From: a virus
Length of the DNA: 64,000 nucleotides
Strand: one strand, 5' to 3'
Virus record (IMG/VR): IMGVR_UViG_3300011116_000225
Span: 1-64,000 of that record
Below, piece after piece: positions 30,900-39,737 of the stretch (positions are counted from its first letter, which is position 1; every line of letters starts with the position of its first letter). The notes beneath the pieces are model-generated. The model was not told the origin of the DNA and ran no database searches. It saw nothing but the letters and a program-made list of their open reading frames with translations. A program made the translations under genes and the position numbers.

Positions 30900-31051
30900 A
30901 GGCCGGTTTGTACGCCAATATCCACGCCAAGCAGGCACGCATTGCGGCTGGCTCCAAAGAGAAGATGAGAAAGCCTGGCTCGCCAGGCGCTCCCACTGCC
31001 AAGGCTTTCAAGCAGGCAGCCAAGACGGCCAAAGTGGCCAAGAAGAAATGA
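30896..31051 (+). CDS. Small Lys/Ala-rich phage protein
   Basis: 51 residues: MKAGLYANIHAKQARIAAGS, then KEKMRKPGSPGAPTAKAFKQ and a Lys-rich end. Common in podovirus and siphovirus packaging regions, function unknown. Coupled to both neighbours by 4-base overlaps. Confidence 0.7.
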   Translation: MKAGLYANIHAKQARIAAGSKEKMRKPGSPGAPTAKAFKQAAKTAKVAKKK

Positions 31052-31299
31052 TCAAGCGCGGATCTGAGACGTTCTCAGGCTACAACACGCCCAAGCGCAC
31101 GCCTGGCCACAAGACCAAGAGTCATGCGGTGCTGGCGAAGTCTGGGGACGAGGTCAAGCTCATCAGGTTTGGGCAGCAGGGTGTGACTGGGTCCCCTGAT
31201 GGGTCCAAGAGAAACGAGGCCTTCAAGGCCAGGCACGCGAAGAACATTGCCAAGGGCAAGATGAGCGCGGCATACTGGGCAGACCGCGTTAAGTGGTGA
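31048..31299 (+). CDS. Small basic conserved phage protein
   Basis: 83 residues, basic. SGYNTPKRTPGHKTKSHAVL, then KLIRFGQQGVTGSPDGSKR and FKARHAKNIAKGKMSAAYWA are a widespread phage pattern with no known role. Third in a row of small basic proteins, all probably co-translated. Confidence 0.72.
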   Translation: MIKRGSETFSGYNTPKRTPGHKTKSHAVLAKSGDEVKLIRFGQQGVTGSPDGSKRNEAFKARHAKNIAKGKMSAAYWADRVKW

Positions 31300-31322
31300 A
31301 TAAATTGAAATGGTGAGGACAT

Positions 31323-31829
31323 ATGGCAACTAAAGACTATGAACGCGCAGCCGAGCAGATGATGAAGGCCAACGGCGCCAAGTGCCCGGTGGCTACTCAA
31401 GACATTACGGTGAACTTGAAGAACCGTGGCAAGGCCATCAATTCGGCAGAGTACGGCCCTGAGAACCCGGCACTGCCAAATAAGCAGTTTTGGATGAAAA
31501 AGGCAAACACCTGGGAAGTGAGCGAGAAAGACGCTAAGACCTGTCTTTGCGGTAACTGCGCCGCATTCAATCAAGAGAAGTCAATGCTTGACTGCATCGC
31601 CAAGGGCATTGGGGATGAGGGTGACCCTTGGGCCATGATCGAGGCCGGGGACCTGGGTTACTGCGAGATCTTTGACTTCAAGTGCGCATCGAGTCGTACT
31701 TGTGATGCCTGGGTTGCTGGTGGTGACCAGGCTGACGGTGAAGACAATGGCCAAGAGTACGGTGGAAACGACATGGGTTCTGCCGGTATGGGGTCGCTGA
31801 TCACGATCAATGTTGAGGGTAAGGATTGA
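31323..31829 (+). CDS. Cys-cluster phage protein
   Basis: 168 residues. Conserved YGPENPALPNKQFWMKKANT, then CLCGNCAAFN, a DCIAKG cysteine, GYCEIFDFKCAS and TCDAW. Seven or so cysteines in 70 residues suggest a zinc or iron-sulphur site. The C-terminal 30 residues are Gly/Asp-rich and flexible. Seen in many podovirus-like genomes between terminase and portal; function unknown. Confidence 0.7.
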   Translation: MATKDYERAAEQMMKANGAKCPVATQDITVNLKNRGKAINSAEYGPENPALPNKQFWMKKANTWEVSEKDAKTCLCGNCAAFNQEKSMLDCIAKGIGDEGDPWAMIEAGDLGYCEIFDFKCASSRTCDAWVAGGDQADGEDNGQEYGGNDMGSAGMGSLITINVEGKD

Positions 31830-32521
31830 TCGCACCCATCGCTGTTGCCACGGTCAAGGGCAAGTGCTTGCGCATGATGATGATGAGTGTGCGCGAGTAC
31901 GCCAGCGAAGTGCCCATTTATTTGCGCGGCCCTGAGTCAGTCATTGGCCCACATGATGCCGATCACCAGATCCACGGCCAACCGTCTACGTTTGGCGAGT
32001 GCTACAACGAGGTGATTGATGCCGTCTTTGCTGACGGGTTTGATTCTGTCGTTGTGGCCAATGATGACATTGTGCTCACGCCCACAAGTTACCAAGTACT
32101 GATGGATGACGTGGCGCTGCTCAAGAAAGAGGTGCCCAAGCTGGGCTGGGTGGCCGCTAGGTGTGATGCGTCCAGGGCTACGCAAAACATCAGGTCTAAC
32201 CCGTTTGGTGAGGATCTGTACTACTTCAAGCACCCCTGGGAAGATCACATCATGCCCATGGAGTGCCCATCTCCCATCTTTGCCTGGATCTCGCGTGAGG
32301 CCTGGGAAGTGGCCAAGTATCCACCGCTGAATTGGTACTCTGATGACGTGCAATGCACAGATTTGCTGGCCGCCGGGTTCCAGCACTACTTGTCCAGGTC
32401 ATATGTGCATCACGTTGGCAGCCAGACAATTGGCCTTGATGGCGCCAAGTTGATTCAGCAGGCAACGCCATGGTTGAGAAAGAACCGACCCGAATATGCC
32501 AAGCAATGGTTTGACACTTAA
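31826..32521 (+). CDS. Second glycosyltransferase-like protein
   Basis: 231 residues from a TTG start that overlaps the previous stop; ATG codons at 31874-31883 are alternatives. DSVVVANDDIVLTPTSYQVL (73-92) carries a DD motif in the position of GT-A metal sites, and WYSDDVQCTDLLAAGFQ is the usual late acidic motif. It stands in a row with a methyltransferase, so a virion glycan that is also methylated is possible. Confidence 0.7.
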   Translation: MIAPIAVATVKGKCLRMMMMSVREYASEVPIYLRGPESVIGPHDADHQIHGQPSTFGECYNEVIDAVFADGFDSVVVANDDIVLTPTSYQVLMDDVALLKKEVPKLGWVAARCDASRATQNIRSNPFGEDLYYFKHPWEDHIMPMECPSPIFAWISREAWEVAKYPPLNWYSDDVQCTDLLAAGFQHYLSRSYVHHVGSQTIGLDGAKLIQQATPWLRKNRPEYAKQWFDT

Positions 32522-33029
32522 CCTGGGATCTGGCCGGGACCGGCGCACTGAGTGCGTGAACGCTGATATTCGCGCCGATGTTGGCGCTGACTGGATCGTT
32601 GACATTTCCAAATTGTCATATGGTGAGGTGGTTCAGTCGCCAATTGATTTGGTGACTATTCGGCCAGGGATGTTTTCAAAGATCATCGCCATTGACGTGC
32701 TCGAGCATATCCATGACCTGGTCGCGGCCATGACCAATTGCCGGGATCTGCTGGAGATGGGTGGCGAGATGCACATATCAGTACCCTATGACCTGAGTCT
32801 GGGTGCTTGGCAAGACCCCACCCATGTGCGTGCATTCAACGAGAACTCATGGGTTTATTACTGTGCATGGGCTTGGTACTTGGGTTGGACGGGTTCAAGG
32901 TTCAACATGGAGCACCTGGAGTTTAGATTTAGCCCAGGCACAGACTTAGAATTGCCGCAAGATCAATTGCTGCGCACGCCCAGGGCGGTTGAGTCCATGT
33001 ATGTGGTTTTGAAGAAAGTCAAAATATGA
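32496..33029 (+). CDS. SAM-dependent methyltransferase, class I
   Basis: 177 residues. LNLGSGRD (8-15) is the SAM-binding loop; CVNADIR follows, and FSKIIAIDVLEHIHDLVAAM is the usual motif around the end of strand 4 of the fold. Related phage and bacterial enzymes often act on sugars, and this gene overlaps a glycosyltransferase by 26 bases. DNA is a less likely substrate, as the NPPY/DPPY motif is absent. Confidence 0.75.
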   Translation: MPSNGLTLNLGSGRDRRTECVNADIRADVGADWIVDISKLSYGEVVQSPIDLVTIRPGMFSKIIAIDVLEHIHDLVAAMTNCRDLLEMGGEMHISVPYDLSLGAWQDPTHVRAFNENSWVYYCAWAWYLGWTGSRFNMEHLEFRFSPGTDLELPQDQLLRTPRAVESMYVVLKKVKI

Positions 33030-35218
33030 TCAACGATCTGGAAATTAGCACCGACATTGCGTCCACCGAGCAGATGGACGACAGCGAGCTGCAAGGCATC
33101 ATCACGTCTGACCTCGAGGACGCGATCAGCTACATCGATTCGGACCTGAGTCCCATTCGCGCCAAGGGCACCGAGTACTACCGTGGCGACCCCTTTGGCA
33201 ATGAGGAAGAGGGGCGCTCCCAGGTTGTGGCCATGGAGGTGCGCGACACGGTGAGCGCCATGATGCCAAGCCTCATGCGCGTGTTTTTCAGCACCGAGAA
33301 TGTTGTTGAGTACATCCCCCGTGGACCAGAGGACGTAAAGGGTGCGCAGCAGGCAACTGACTATGCCAACCTGATCTTCACGTCTGACAACAACGGGTTT
33401 ATGACCACCTATGCCTTGTTCAAAGACGCATTGGTGCGCAAATGCGGCATCGCAAAGTACTGGTGGGAAGAAGAGGAAAAGGTCCGCATTGAAGAGTATT
33501 CGGGCCTGGATGACCAGACCCTGCAAATCTTGTCCCAGGAAAATGCCGAGGTCAAGATTGTTGTGTCTTACCCTGACCCGTCAATTTCCCAGGAAATGAT
33601 CGACCAGGTCAACGCGCAGGCAATGGCAGCAGGCCAGCCAGCACCGCCCGTGCCCATGATCCATGACGTGCAGATCAAGCGCGTGATCAAAGATGGGCGC
33701 GTGCGGATCATGGCCGTGCCGCCAGAGGAGCTGGTGATTGATCGCCGGGCACGGTCCTTTGAGGATGCTGCCATCATTGCGCACCGCCAGATGTTGACCG
33801 TGGCCGATCTGATCGCCATGGGCTATGACGAGGATGAGGTGCGCGACAACCTGACCTCAAACGACCTGGACTCCAACGAGGAGTTTTTGGCGCGACAGCC
33901 TTTGAACAACATCACGGGCAACAACAACACGACCAACCCTATGATGCAGCGCGTTTTGTACGTTGAGGCGTACTCTCGGGTGGACTATGACGGGGACGGC
34001 ATCCCCGAGCTGCGCAAGATCTGCTGCATGGGGTCTGGCTACAACATTGTGCGCAACCTGCCTGCCAGTTATATCCCCTTTGTGGACTTTCCCTGCGATC
34101 CAGAACCCCACACCTCGCCCCTGGAGTCCATGTCGATTTTCGATATCACGCATGATTTGCAAGAGATCAAGTCTGAGATTTTGCGCAACACGCTGGACTC
34201 TTTGGCCCAGTCGATCCACCCCAGGACCGCGATTGTTGAGGGCCAGGTCAACATCGATGACGTGCTCAACAACGAAACGGGTGCCGTGATCAGGATGCGT
34301 GCTCCCGGCATGGTGCAGCCATTCAACACCCCCTTTGTGGGCCAGGCCGCATTTCCCATGCTGGACTATGTGGACCAGATCAAGGAAGACCGCACCGGCA
34401 TGAGCAAGGCCGCCATGGGTTTGAACGCTGACGCCTTGCAGTCGAGCACCAAGGCAGCGGTGGCCGCCACCATCAGCGCAAGCCAAGGCCGCATTGAGCT
34501 GACCTCGCGCATCTTGGCCGAGGGCATGAAAAAGCTCTTTAAGGGAATCTTGTTCTTGATCACCACCCACCAGGACAAACCCCGCATGGTGCGGCTGCGC
34601 AACGAGTGGGTGCAGATCGACCCCCGCGCCTGGGACAACTCCATGGACGTGTCGATCAACATTGGTCTGGGCCAGGGTGACGTGAACGAGCGCTTGCAGG
34701 GTCTGATGATGATCTTGCAAAAGCAAGAGCAGGCCTTGAGCACCATGGGTGCCGATAACCCATTTGTGACCATGACCCAGTTTTCGCGCACGCTGCGCAA
34801 GATTGTGGAATTGTCCGGGTTCAAGGATGCCAGCCAGTACTTCAAGGACGTGCCCGAGGGCTATATGCCGCCTCAGAAACCCGAGCGCCCAACACCAGAA
34901 CAGGTGCTGGCCCAGGTTCAGGCCGAGTCCATCCAGGCCGATATTCAGAAAAAGGCTGCCGAGCTTGAATTGAAGCGTGATCAGATGATTCGGGATGATG
35001 ATTATCGAAGAGATCAACTCGCCCAGGACTTAATGCTCAAGAAGTACGAGCTTGAGTTAAAGTACGGGGTGCAGATTAGCACTGCCGAGATTGAAGCCCG
35101 GCAGGCTATGGACAGAGAGGCACTGATCCAGCAGTCAGCTCTCATGGCCCAGGCCATGCAGCAGCCGACCCAGGCACCAGTGCCGCCCATCAACCCTAAT
35201 AGTGGAATGGTTCAATGA
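33026..35218 (+). CDS. Portal protein, P22/SU10-type
   Basis: 730 residues. The N-terminal region has DLSPIRAKGTEYYRGDPFGN and RSQVVAMEVRDTVSAMMPSL, features of P22-like portals. The C-terminal 120 residues are Gln/Glu-rich helix (ADIQKKAAELELKRDQMI), the barrel seen in this type of portal. The dodecamer is the DNA gate at one vertex and docks TerL and the adaptor. Conserved FFSTENVVEYIPR and RTGMSKAAMGL also fit. Overlaps neighbours by 4 bases on both sides. Confidence 0.9.
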   Translation: MINDLEISTDIASTEQMDDSELQGIITSDLEDAISYIDSDLSPIRAKGTEYYRGDPFGNEEEGRSQVVAMEVRDTVSAMMPSLMRVFFSTENVVEYIPRGPEDVKGAQQATDYANLIFTSDNNGFMTTYALFKDALVRKCGIAKYWWEEEEKVRIEEYSGLDDQTLQILSQENAEVKIVVSYPDPSISQEMIDQVNAQAMAAGQPAPPVPMIHDVQIKRVIKDGRVRIMAVPPEELVIDRRARSFEDAAIIAHRQMLTVADLIAMGYDEDEVRDNLTSNDLDSNEEFLARQPLNNITGNNNTTNPMMQRVLYVEAYSRVDYDGDGIPELRKICCMGSGYNIVRNLPASYIPFVDFPCDPEPHTSPLESMSIFDITHDLQEIKSEILRNTLDSLAQSIHPRTAIVEGQVNIDDVLNNETGAVIRMRAPGMVQPFNTPFVGQAAFPMLDYVDQIKEDRTGMSKAAMGLNADALQSSTKAAVAATISASQGRIELTSRILAEGMKKLFKGILFLITTHQDKPRMVRLRNEWVQIDPRAWDNSMDVSINIGLGQGDVNERLQGLMMILQKQEQALSTMGADNPFVTMTQFSRTLRKIVELSGFKDASQYFKDVPEGYMPPQKPERPTPEQVLAQVQAESIQADIQKKAAELELKRDQMIRDDDYRRDQLAQDLMLKKYELELKYGVQISTAEIEARQAMDREALIQQSALMAQAMQQPTQAPVPPINPNSGMVQ

Positions 35219-35475
35219 ACGAAGATCAAGTGCGTAAGGGCCGCAAGGCCGAGCAGTTGCTGCAAGACGAGGTCTTTGCGGCTGCGCTGGAAAAGCTCGA
35301 AAACGAGCAGTTGTGGGCATTCAAGGGCAGCAAGCCTGAGGAGGCCGACAAGCGCGAACAAGCATACGCAATGATCAAGGCCATTGAGTTGTTCAAGACC
35401 GAAGTCACCAAGATGGTGGACAACGGCAAACTGGCGCAGCGAGCAATTGAACGCGCCCAGAAAGTCACCGTATGA
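35215..35475 (+). CDS. Small helical protein between portal and scaffold
   Basis: 86 residues, mostly helix and highly charged (EDQVRKGRKAEQLLQDEVF; AMIKAIELFKTEVTKMVDNG). Coupled by 4-base overlaps to portal and scaffold genes. Similar small proteins lie here in many SU10-like phages; role in head assembly is likely but not shown. Confidence 0.7.
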   Translation: MNEDQVRKGRKAEQLLQDEVFAAALEKLENEQLWAFKGSKPEEADKREQAYAMIKAIELFKTEVTKMVDNGKLAQRAIERAQKVTV

Positions 35476-36467
35476 GCACGCAGGCAGCACAAGTAAGCGC
35501 CCCTGCGGGTCCAATGAATTTGGCCGAAGCGGCCAACGCTCTCGAGGGAATACTGCCAGTTGATGGAGAACAGTCGCCCGAAGAGACGCAGTTGCCAGAG
35601 TCCGAAGAGGATGATGGCGCGGCCTTGAGCGAAGAATTGTCAGCGGATGCAGACGCTGCTGACGAGGAAACGCAAGAGGAACAGTCCGAGGAAGATGAGG
35701 AATCTGAGGAGCAAGAACAGCCACAGGCTTTCACCGTCAAGGTTGACGGCAAAGAAGTTGAGGTGACGCTGGACGAGCTGCAAAAAGGTTACTCGCGGAC
35801 CCAGGACTACACACGCAAAACGCAGCAGATCGCCGAGATCAGGAAACAGGTCGAGGTTGAGACTGAGGCAGTGCGTGCCGAACGTGCGCAATACGCACAG
35901 ATGTTGGGAGCGTTACAGGCCCAGCTCCAGAGTGCCGACACACAGATCGATTGGGACCGTCTTTACCAAGAAGACCCCATCGAATGGGTGCGGCAAAAAG
36001 AGGTGATGCGTGAGAAACAGGAAAAGCTCCAAGCTATTCAGTTTGAACAGCAGCGAGTTGCCCAGCTCACGCAGCAAGAACAGCAGCAGCATTTTCAGAC
36101 GCATTTGCAAGAGCAGCATTCAAAGCTGCTCGAGGTCATTCCTGAATGGAAAGACGTGGCAAAGGCGAAAACAGAAAAGCAGCTACTGGTCGAATTCGGT
36201 AAAAAAACTGGATTTTCTCCCGAGGAGTTGAGTGCCATTGTGGATCACAGGGCTGTCGTTGCGTTGCGTAAAGCAGCGCTCTACGACCAGATGATGACCA
36301 AGCGAAAAGCAATCACCCCCGTGACCAATAACGGTCCACGGCCAGCCAAGCCAGGTGCAGCAGGCCGGGTCTCCCAAACAACTGAAGCAGTGCGTGCAAA
36401 ACAGCGTCTCGCAAAGACTGGCCGTGTCGATGATGCGGCCTCCGCAATCTACCAACTTTTGAGGTAA
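35472..36467 (+). CDS. Scaffold-like protein, complete (A/B junction gene)
   Basis: 331 residues; gives the full N-terminus (STQAAQVSAPAGPMNLAEAA) missing at the window edge. Its first 34 bases belong to unit A and the rest, from 35506, to unit B. Acidic N-third, then long coiled coil. Differs from the copy at base 3 mainly around residues 45-75, 140-150 and 200-245. Confidence 0.8.
   Translation: MSTQAAQVSAPAGPMNLAEAANALEGILPVDGEQSPEETQLPESEEDDGAALSEELSADADAADEETQEEQSEEDEESEEQEQPQAFTVKVDGKEVEVTLDELQKGYSRTQDYTRKTQQIAEIRKQVEVETEAVRAERAQYAQMLGALQAQLQSADTQIDWDRLYQEDPIEWVRQKEVMREKQEKLQAIQFEQQRVAQLTQQEQQQHFQTHLQEQHSKLLEVIPEWKDVAKAKTEKQLLVEFGKKTGFSPEELSAIVDHRAVVALRKAALYDQMMTKRKAITPVTNNGPRPAKPGAAGRVSQTTEAVRAKQRLAKTGRVDDAASAIYQLLR
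35506..35632 (+). repeat. Exact 127-base repeat, second copy at the A/B junction
   Basis: This is the internal copy of the 127-base repeat at the window start and marks where unit A passes into unit B. It lies within an uninterrupted scaffold reading frame, so the junction leaves no broken gene. Confidence 0.9.
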
Positions 36468-36471
36468 CACC

Positions 36472-37434
36472 ATGACAATCGTAAGCAACACCTTTACGAC
36501 CTACTCTGCAAAGGGTATTCGGGAAGATTTGAGCAATGTGATCACCAACATCGCTCCCGAAGAAACTCCATTCCAATCCAACATTGGCCGCGAAACCATC
36601 TCCAACACTCTGTTTGAATTCCAAACAGATACCCTGGCAGATGCCGCAGCAAATGCGCAGCTCGAGGGTGATGACGTTGGCACCTTTGACTCTGTTGTCG
36701 CAACTGTGCGCGTGACCAATTACGCTCAGATCAGTCGTAAAACTATTGTTCTCTCTAACACAGAGGAAGTAGTTAATAAGGCAGGCAGACGCAGTGAGCT
36801 TGCTTATCAAATTGCGAAAAGAGGCAGCGAGCTAAAGCGCGATCAAGAATTCATTTTCTTGAACGGCGGCATTGCTGTTGCAGGCAACACCACCACTGCT
36901 CGCGTGACCGCATCCTTGGGCGCGTTTGTCAAGACCAACACTGACAAGCAGACCAACGGTGTCGATCCCAGCTATACCACGCTGCCCAACAGCGCTCGCA
37001 CTGACGGCAACGTGCGTACCTTCACCGAGACGATCTTGAAGAACGTCATTCAAAAGGTGTGGTCCGCTGGCGGTACTCCGAAGATCCTGATGGTTGGCCC
37101 TGTCAACAAGCAGCGCGTCTCTGGTTTCTCTGGCATTGCATCTTCACGTTTCAACATTGATGGCGGCGCAAAACCCGCGACATTGATTGGCGCTGTAGAT
37201 ATTTATGTCTCAGATTTCGGGAATGTGAGTACTATAGCTAACAGGTTCCAACGTGAGCGTGATGCATGGGTGCTTGATCCCGACTATGCCAAGATGGTTG
37301 TGCTGCGTCCTTACCAGCAAGTTGAGTTGGCAAAGACTGGTGACGCTGAGAAGCGTATGTTGTTGATCGAATACGGCTTAAAAATCACGGCTGAAAATGC
37401 CCATGGTTTGGCGGCTGACTTGATCACTTCTTGA
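36472..37434 (+). CDS. Major capsid protein of unit B
   Basis: 320 residues, same length as 967-1929. Substitutions are few and conservative (e.g. T/S near residue 5, W to F at 49). Synonymous changes are frequent except in the stretch near 37175-37250. SU10/DUF5309 family. Confidence 0.88.
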   Translation: MTIVSNTFTTYSAKGIREDLSNVITNIAPEETPFQSNIGRETISNTLFEFQTDTLADAAANAQLEGDDVGTFDSVVATVRVTNYAQISRKTIVLSNTEEVVNKAGRRSELAYQIAKRGSELKRDQEFIFLNGGIAVAGNTTTARVTASLGAFVKTNTDKQTNGVDPSYTTLPNSARTDGNVRTFTETILKNVIQKVWSAGGTPKILMVGPVNKQRVSGFSGIASSRFNIDGGAKPATLIGAVDIYVSDFGNVSTIANRFQRERDAWVLDPDYAKMVVLRPYQQVELAKTGDAEKRMLLIEYGLKITAENAHGLAADLITS

Positions 37435-37443
37435 TAACTGACT

Positions 37444-37472
37444 AGGAGACGGGGCCAGGGAAACCTGGCCCC
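37444..37472 (+). promoter_or_regulatory. SD-hairpin-start arrangement, unit B copy
   Basis: AGGAG at 37444-37448, the same perfect 9-bp GAAA hairpin at 37451-37472, and ATG at 37479. Effective spacing is again 8 bases. Hairpin and spacing are invariant while the base right after the stem differs. Confidence 0.7.
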
Positions 37473-37478
37473 TCTTAC

Positions 37479-37793
37479 ATGGACAAAAAAATTCTTGATG
37501 TAAGCCCCGACACGGGGATCACTCGCACCTGGCACTACAACGCAGACACTGACGAGGCGACTATCCAGACCTCTCAGGACGTGACTGATGTGATCGAGGC
37601 CAACAAGCGTGACTTTGCAGCGATTGACAACAGGGCCAACTGGCAAGGCGAGTGGCATCATGTCGCCAGCATCCCAGAGTCTTTGTATTACAAGCTCAAG
37701 GCCGAAGGCAAGCTCGATGACCAGGCTTACATGAAGAAGTGGCTTAATGACCCCGACAATCGATTCTTTCGCGTGAGGCCCGGCCAAGTATGA
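37479..37793 (+). CDS. Conserved small protein after capsid, unit B
   Basis: 104 residues, homologue of 1974-2288. Changes cluster at residues 10-40; the C-terminal half is nearly invariant. Unknown function. Confidence 0.75.
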   Translation: MDKKILDVSPDTGITRTWHYNADTDEATIQTSQDVTDVIEANKRDFAAIDNRANWQGEWHHVASIPESLYYKLKAEGKLDDQAYMKKWLNDPDNRFFRVRPGQV

Positions 37794-38443
37794 ACTACAT
37801 CGCGGTTTGCACGCCAGCGCGTGACCAAGTCCACACCAACTACACCTACTGCATGGTCAACATGGTGGCGTATCACACGCTCAACACCACTGATGCCATC
37901 AGTCTGAAACTGTTGCAGGGAACGCTGATTCAGAACCAGCGTGCTGACTTGTGCCTGGATGCGTTGCGTGAGGGTTGCACGCACATCTTGTTCATCGACT
38001 CTGACATGACCTTCCCCCAGGACATGATCCAGCGGCTGCTGAAACATGACGTTGACCTGGTTGCGGCCAACTGCGCCAGACGCAGAATGCCCACAGGTCC
38101 AACCGCGCAAAACTATGACGAGAACGGCAAGCGCAAACCCGTCTATTCGATGCCAGAATCAACTGGTCTTGAAGAGGTTGGCAGCGTTGGCACCGGCATC
38201 ATGCTGATTAAGCGCAACGTCTTTGAGGGCATGAGCGAACCCTGGTTCGATATGCCTTGGCAGTACGACACGCGAGGCTACATGGGCGAGGACGTGTTCT
38301 TTTGCAAGAAGGCGCAAGAGCTTGGGTTCAAGGTGTATATTGACCATGACGTGAGCAAAGAGATCGGCCACATTGGCACGTTTGAATTTAAGCATGAGCA
38401 CACCTGGATCGTCAAAGAGGAAATGGAAAAAGAGGCAAGCTGA
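37790..38443 (+). CDS. Glycosyltransferase-like protein, unit B
   Basis: 217 residues, homologue of 2285-2938 with the DSD motif unchanged. Only a handful of residues differ (for example P to V near 115 and R to N near 142), so strong constraint acts on it. Confidence 0.75.
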   Translation: MNYIAVCTPARDQVHTNYTYCMVNMVAYHTLNTTDAISLKLLQGTLIQNQRADLCLDALREGCTHILFIDSDMTFPQDMIQRLLKHDVDLVAANCARRRMPTGPTAQNYDENGKRKPVYSMPESTGLEEVGSVGTGIMLIKRNVFEGMSEPWFDMPWQYDTRGYMGEDVFFCKKAQELGFKVYIDHDVSKEIGHIGTFEFKHEHTWIVKEEMEKEAS

Positions 38444-39066
38444 TGGCACTGACTACATATACCGAGCTGAAAACATCAGTTGGCGACTGGCTCAACCGCA
38501 CCGACCTGACAACGGTCATCCCTGACTTTATTGCGCTGGCCGAGGCTCAGATCGAGAGACAACTGCGCACCCGGCAGATGATCGTGAGATCCACGGCATC
38601 GATTGCCACCGAGTACAGCGCGGTGCCTGATGATTTTCTGGAGACAAAGTCCATCAAGCTCACCGGCACAAACCCCGTCACGCCTTTGGGCTTTGAGACG
38701 ATTGATTCACTTGACTCCTTGAGTGTGCAGTACCGATCCAGCGGCGTGCCGATCTTCTTTGGCATTGTCGGCGGCCAGATCCGAGTGCTGCCGATCCCTG
38801 ACGCTGCCTACACCGCAGAGCTGGCGTATTACGCCAAGTTGTCAAAGTTGTCATCTACCGTGTCAACCAACTGGCTGCTGGCGCAAGCACCTGACGTTTA
38901 CCTGTACGGTGCATTGCTCCAGGCTGCGCCTTACCTGCAAGATGATGCGAGAATTACGGTGTGGTCAGCGCTGTACCAAGCAGGCCTGGATCAGTTGCAG
39001 ATTGCAGATGATCGAGGTTCAACAAGTGGCGGTGCATTGCTGACCAGGGCAAAAACATTTGGGTGA
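38443..39066 (+). CDS. Head-tail adaptor, unit B
   Basis: 207 residues, homologue of 2938-3561; differences include S to A near residue 54 and V to I, A to S near 85-90. SU10 adaptor type. Confidence 0.85.
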   Translation: MALTTYTELKTSVGDWLNRTDLTTVIPDFIALAEAQIERQLRTRQMIVRSTASIATEYSAVPDDFLETKSIKLTGTNPVTPLGFETIDSLDSLSVQYRSSGVPIFFGIVGGQIRVLPIPDAAYTAELAYYAKLSKLSSTVSTNWLLAQAPDVYLYGALLQAAPYLQDDARITVWSALYQAGLDQLQIADDRGSTSGGALLTRAKTFG

Positions 39067-39070
39067 TTAA

Positions 39071-39256
39071 ATGGTAACGACAACCAAGGGCGAGATGGAC
39101 GAGTCATTGCTTGAAAAGCGTGAGGGGTCTGTTGATACTAATACCGAGACAACGAGCTGGGTTGAGTATTGGCATGAGGGTGAGTTGGTCCATCGATCAG
39201 TCAACATGGTGCTAAAGCGCGGCGTCTTTGCCGATGGCATCAGTCAACAAATTTGA
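39071..39256 (+). CDS. Small conserved protein, unit B
   Basis: 61 residues, differs from 3566-3751 at two positions in the acidic N-half. Function unknown. Confidence 0.7.
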   Translation: MVTTTKGEMDESLLEKREGSVDTNTETTSWVEYWHEGELVHRSVNMVLKRGVFADGISQQI

Positions 39257-39266
39257 GAGGTAAATC

Positions 39267-39722
39267 ATGGCGAATACTCAGGCAATGTGCACGAGCTTCA
39301 AAGGCGAGCTGCTTGTCGGCCACCACAACTTTGGCACTGGCGTTGTCCGAGGCGCCACCACGGCAGACACTTTCAAGGCTGCGCTGTACCTAGCCTCTGC
39401 CACCGTCAACGCAACCACCACGGCCTACAGCGCGACAAATGAAGTGTCTGGCACCGGGTACACGGCTGGTGGCGTCACAGTGACCTTTGGCACGGCCCCA
39501 AGCACCTCTGGGACCACGGCATTCGTTACCCCCAGCGCCAGCATTGCCTACACCTCAGTGACTCTCTCCACGGCCTTTGACGCAGTCCTGATCTACAACT
39601 CGACCCAGTCAAACAAGGCAGTCAGCGTCCACACTTTCGGCAGCCAGACCGTGACTGCTGGAACCTTCACGCTGACCATGCCAACCAATGATGCAAGCAC
39701 CGGCCTGATCCGGCTGGCGTAA
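39267..39722 (+). CDS. Putative virion structural protein, unit B
   Basis: 151 residues, homologue of 3762-4217. Differences lie between residues 28 and 95; the C-terminal third is identical. Confidence 0.65.
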   Translation: MANTQAMCTSFKGELLVGHHNFGTGVVRGATTADTFKAALYLASATVNATTTAYSATNEVSGTGYTAGGVTVTFGTAPSTSGTTAFVTPSASIAYTSVTLSTAFDAVLIYNSTQSNKAVSVHTFGSQTVTAGTFTLTMPTNDASTGLIRLA

Positions 39723-39737
39723 CGCAGGGGCAGCACC

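Larger units (their letters stand above)
1..35505. other. Genome unit A, probably one complete podovirus-like phage genome
   Basis: Bases 1-35505 hold every module expected of a short-tailed phage once each: packaging, portal, scaffold, capsid, adaptor, tail fibre, lysis, ejection proteins, early genes and replication genes. The 34 bases at 35472-35505 supply the missing start of the scaffold gene that opens the window, so joining base 35505 to base 1 closes the unit without loss. That is inference from the sequence; read support across the join is not visible here. Confidence 0.8.

Noticed and set aside
33857-35017. A 386-residue open frame on the minus strand inside the portal gene
   Set aside because: It is the codon-bias shadow of the portal. 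It has no SD, low-complexity His/Gly/Leu composition and no function for an antisense gene of that size.
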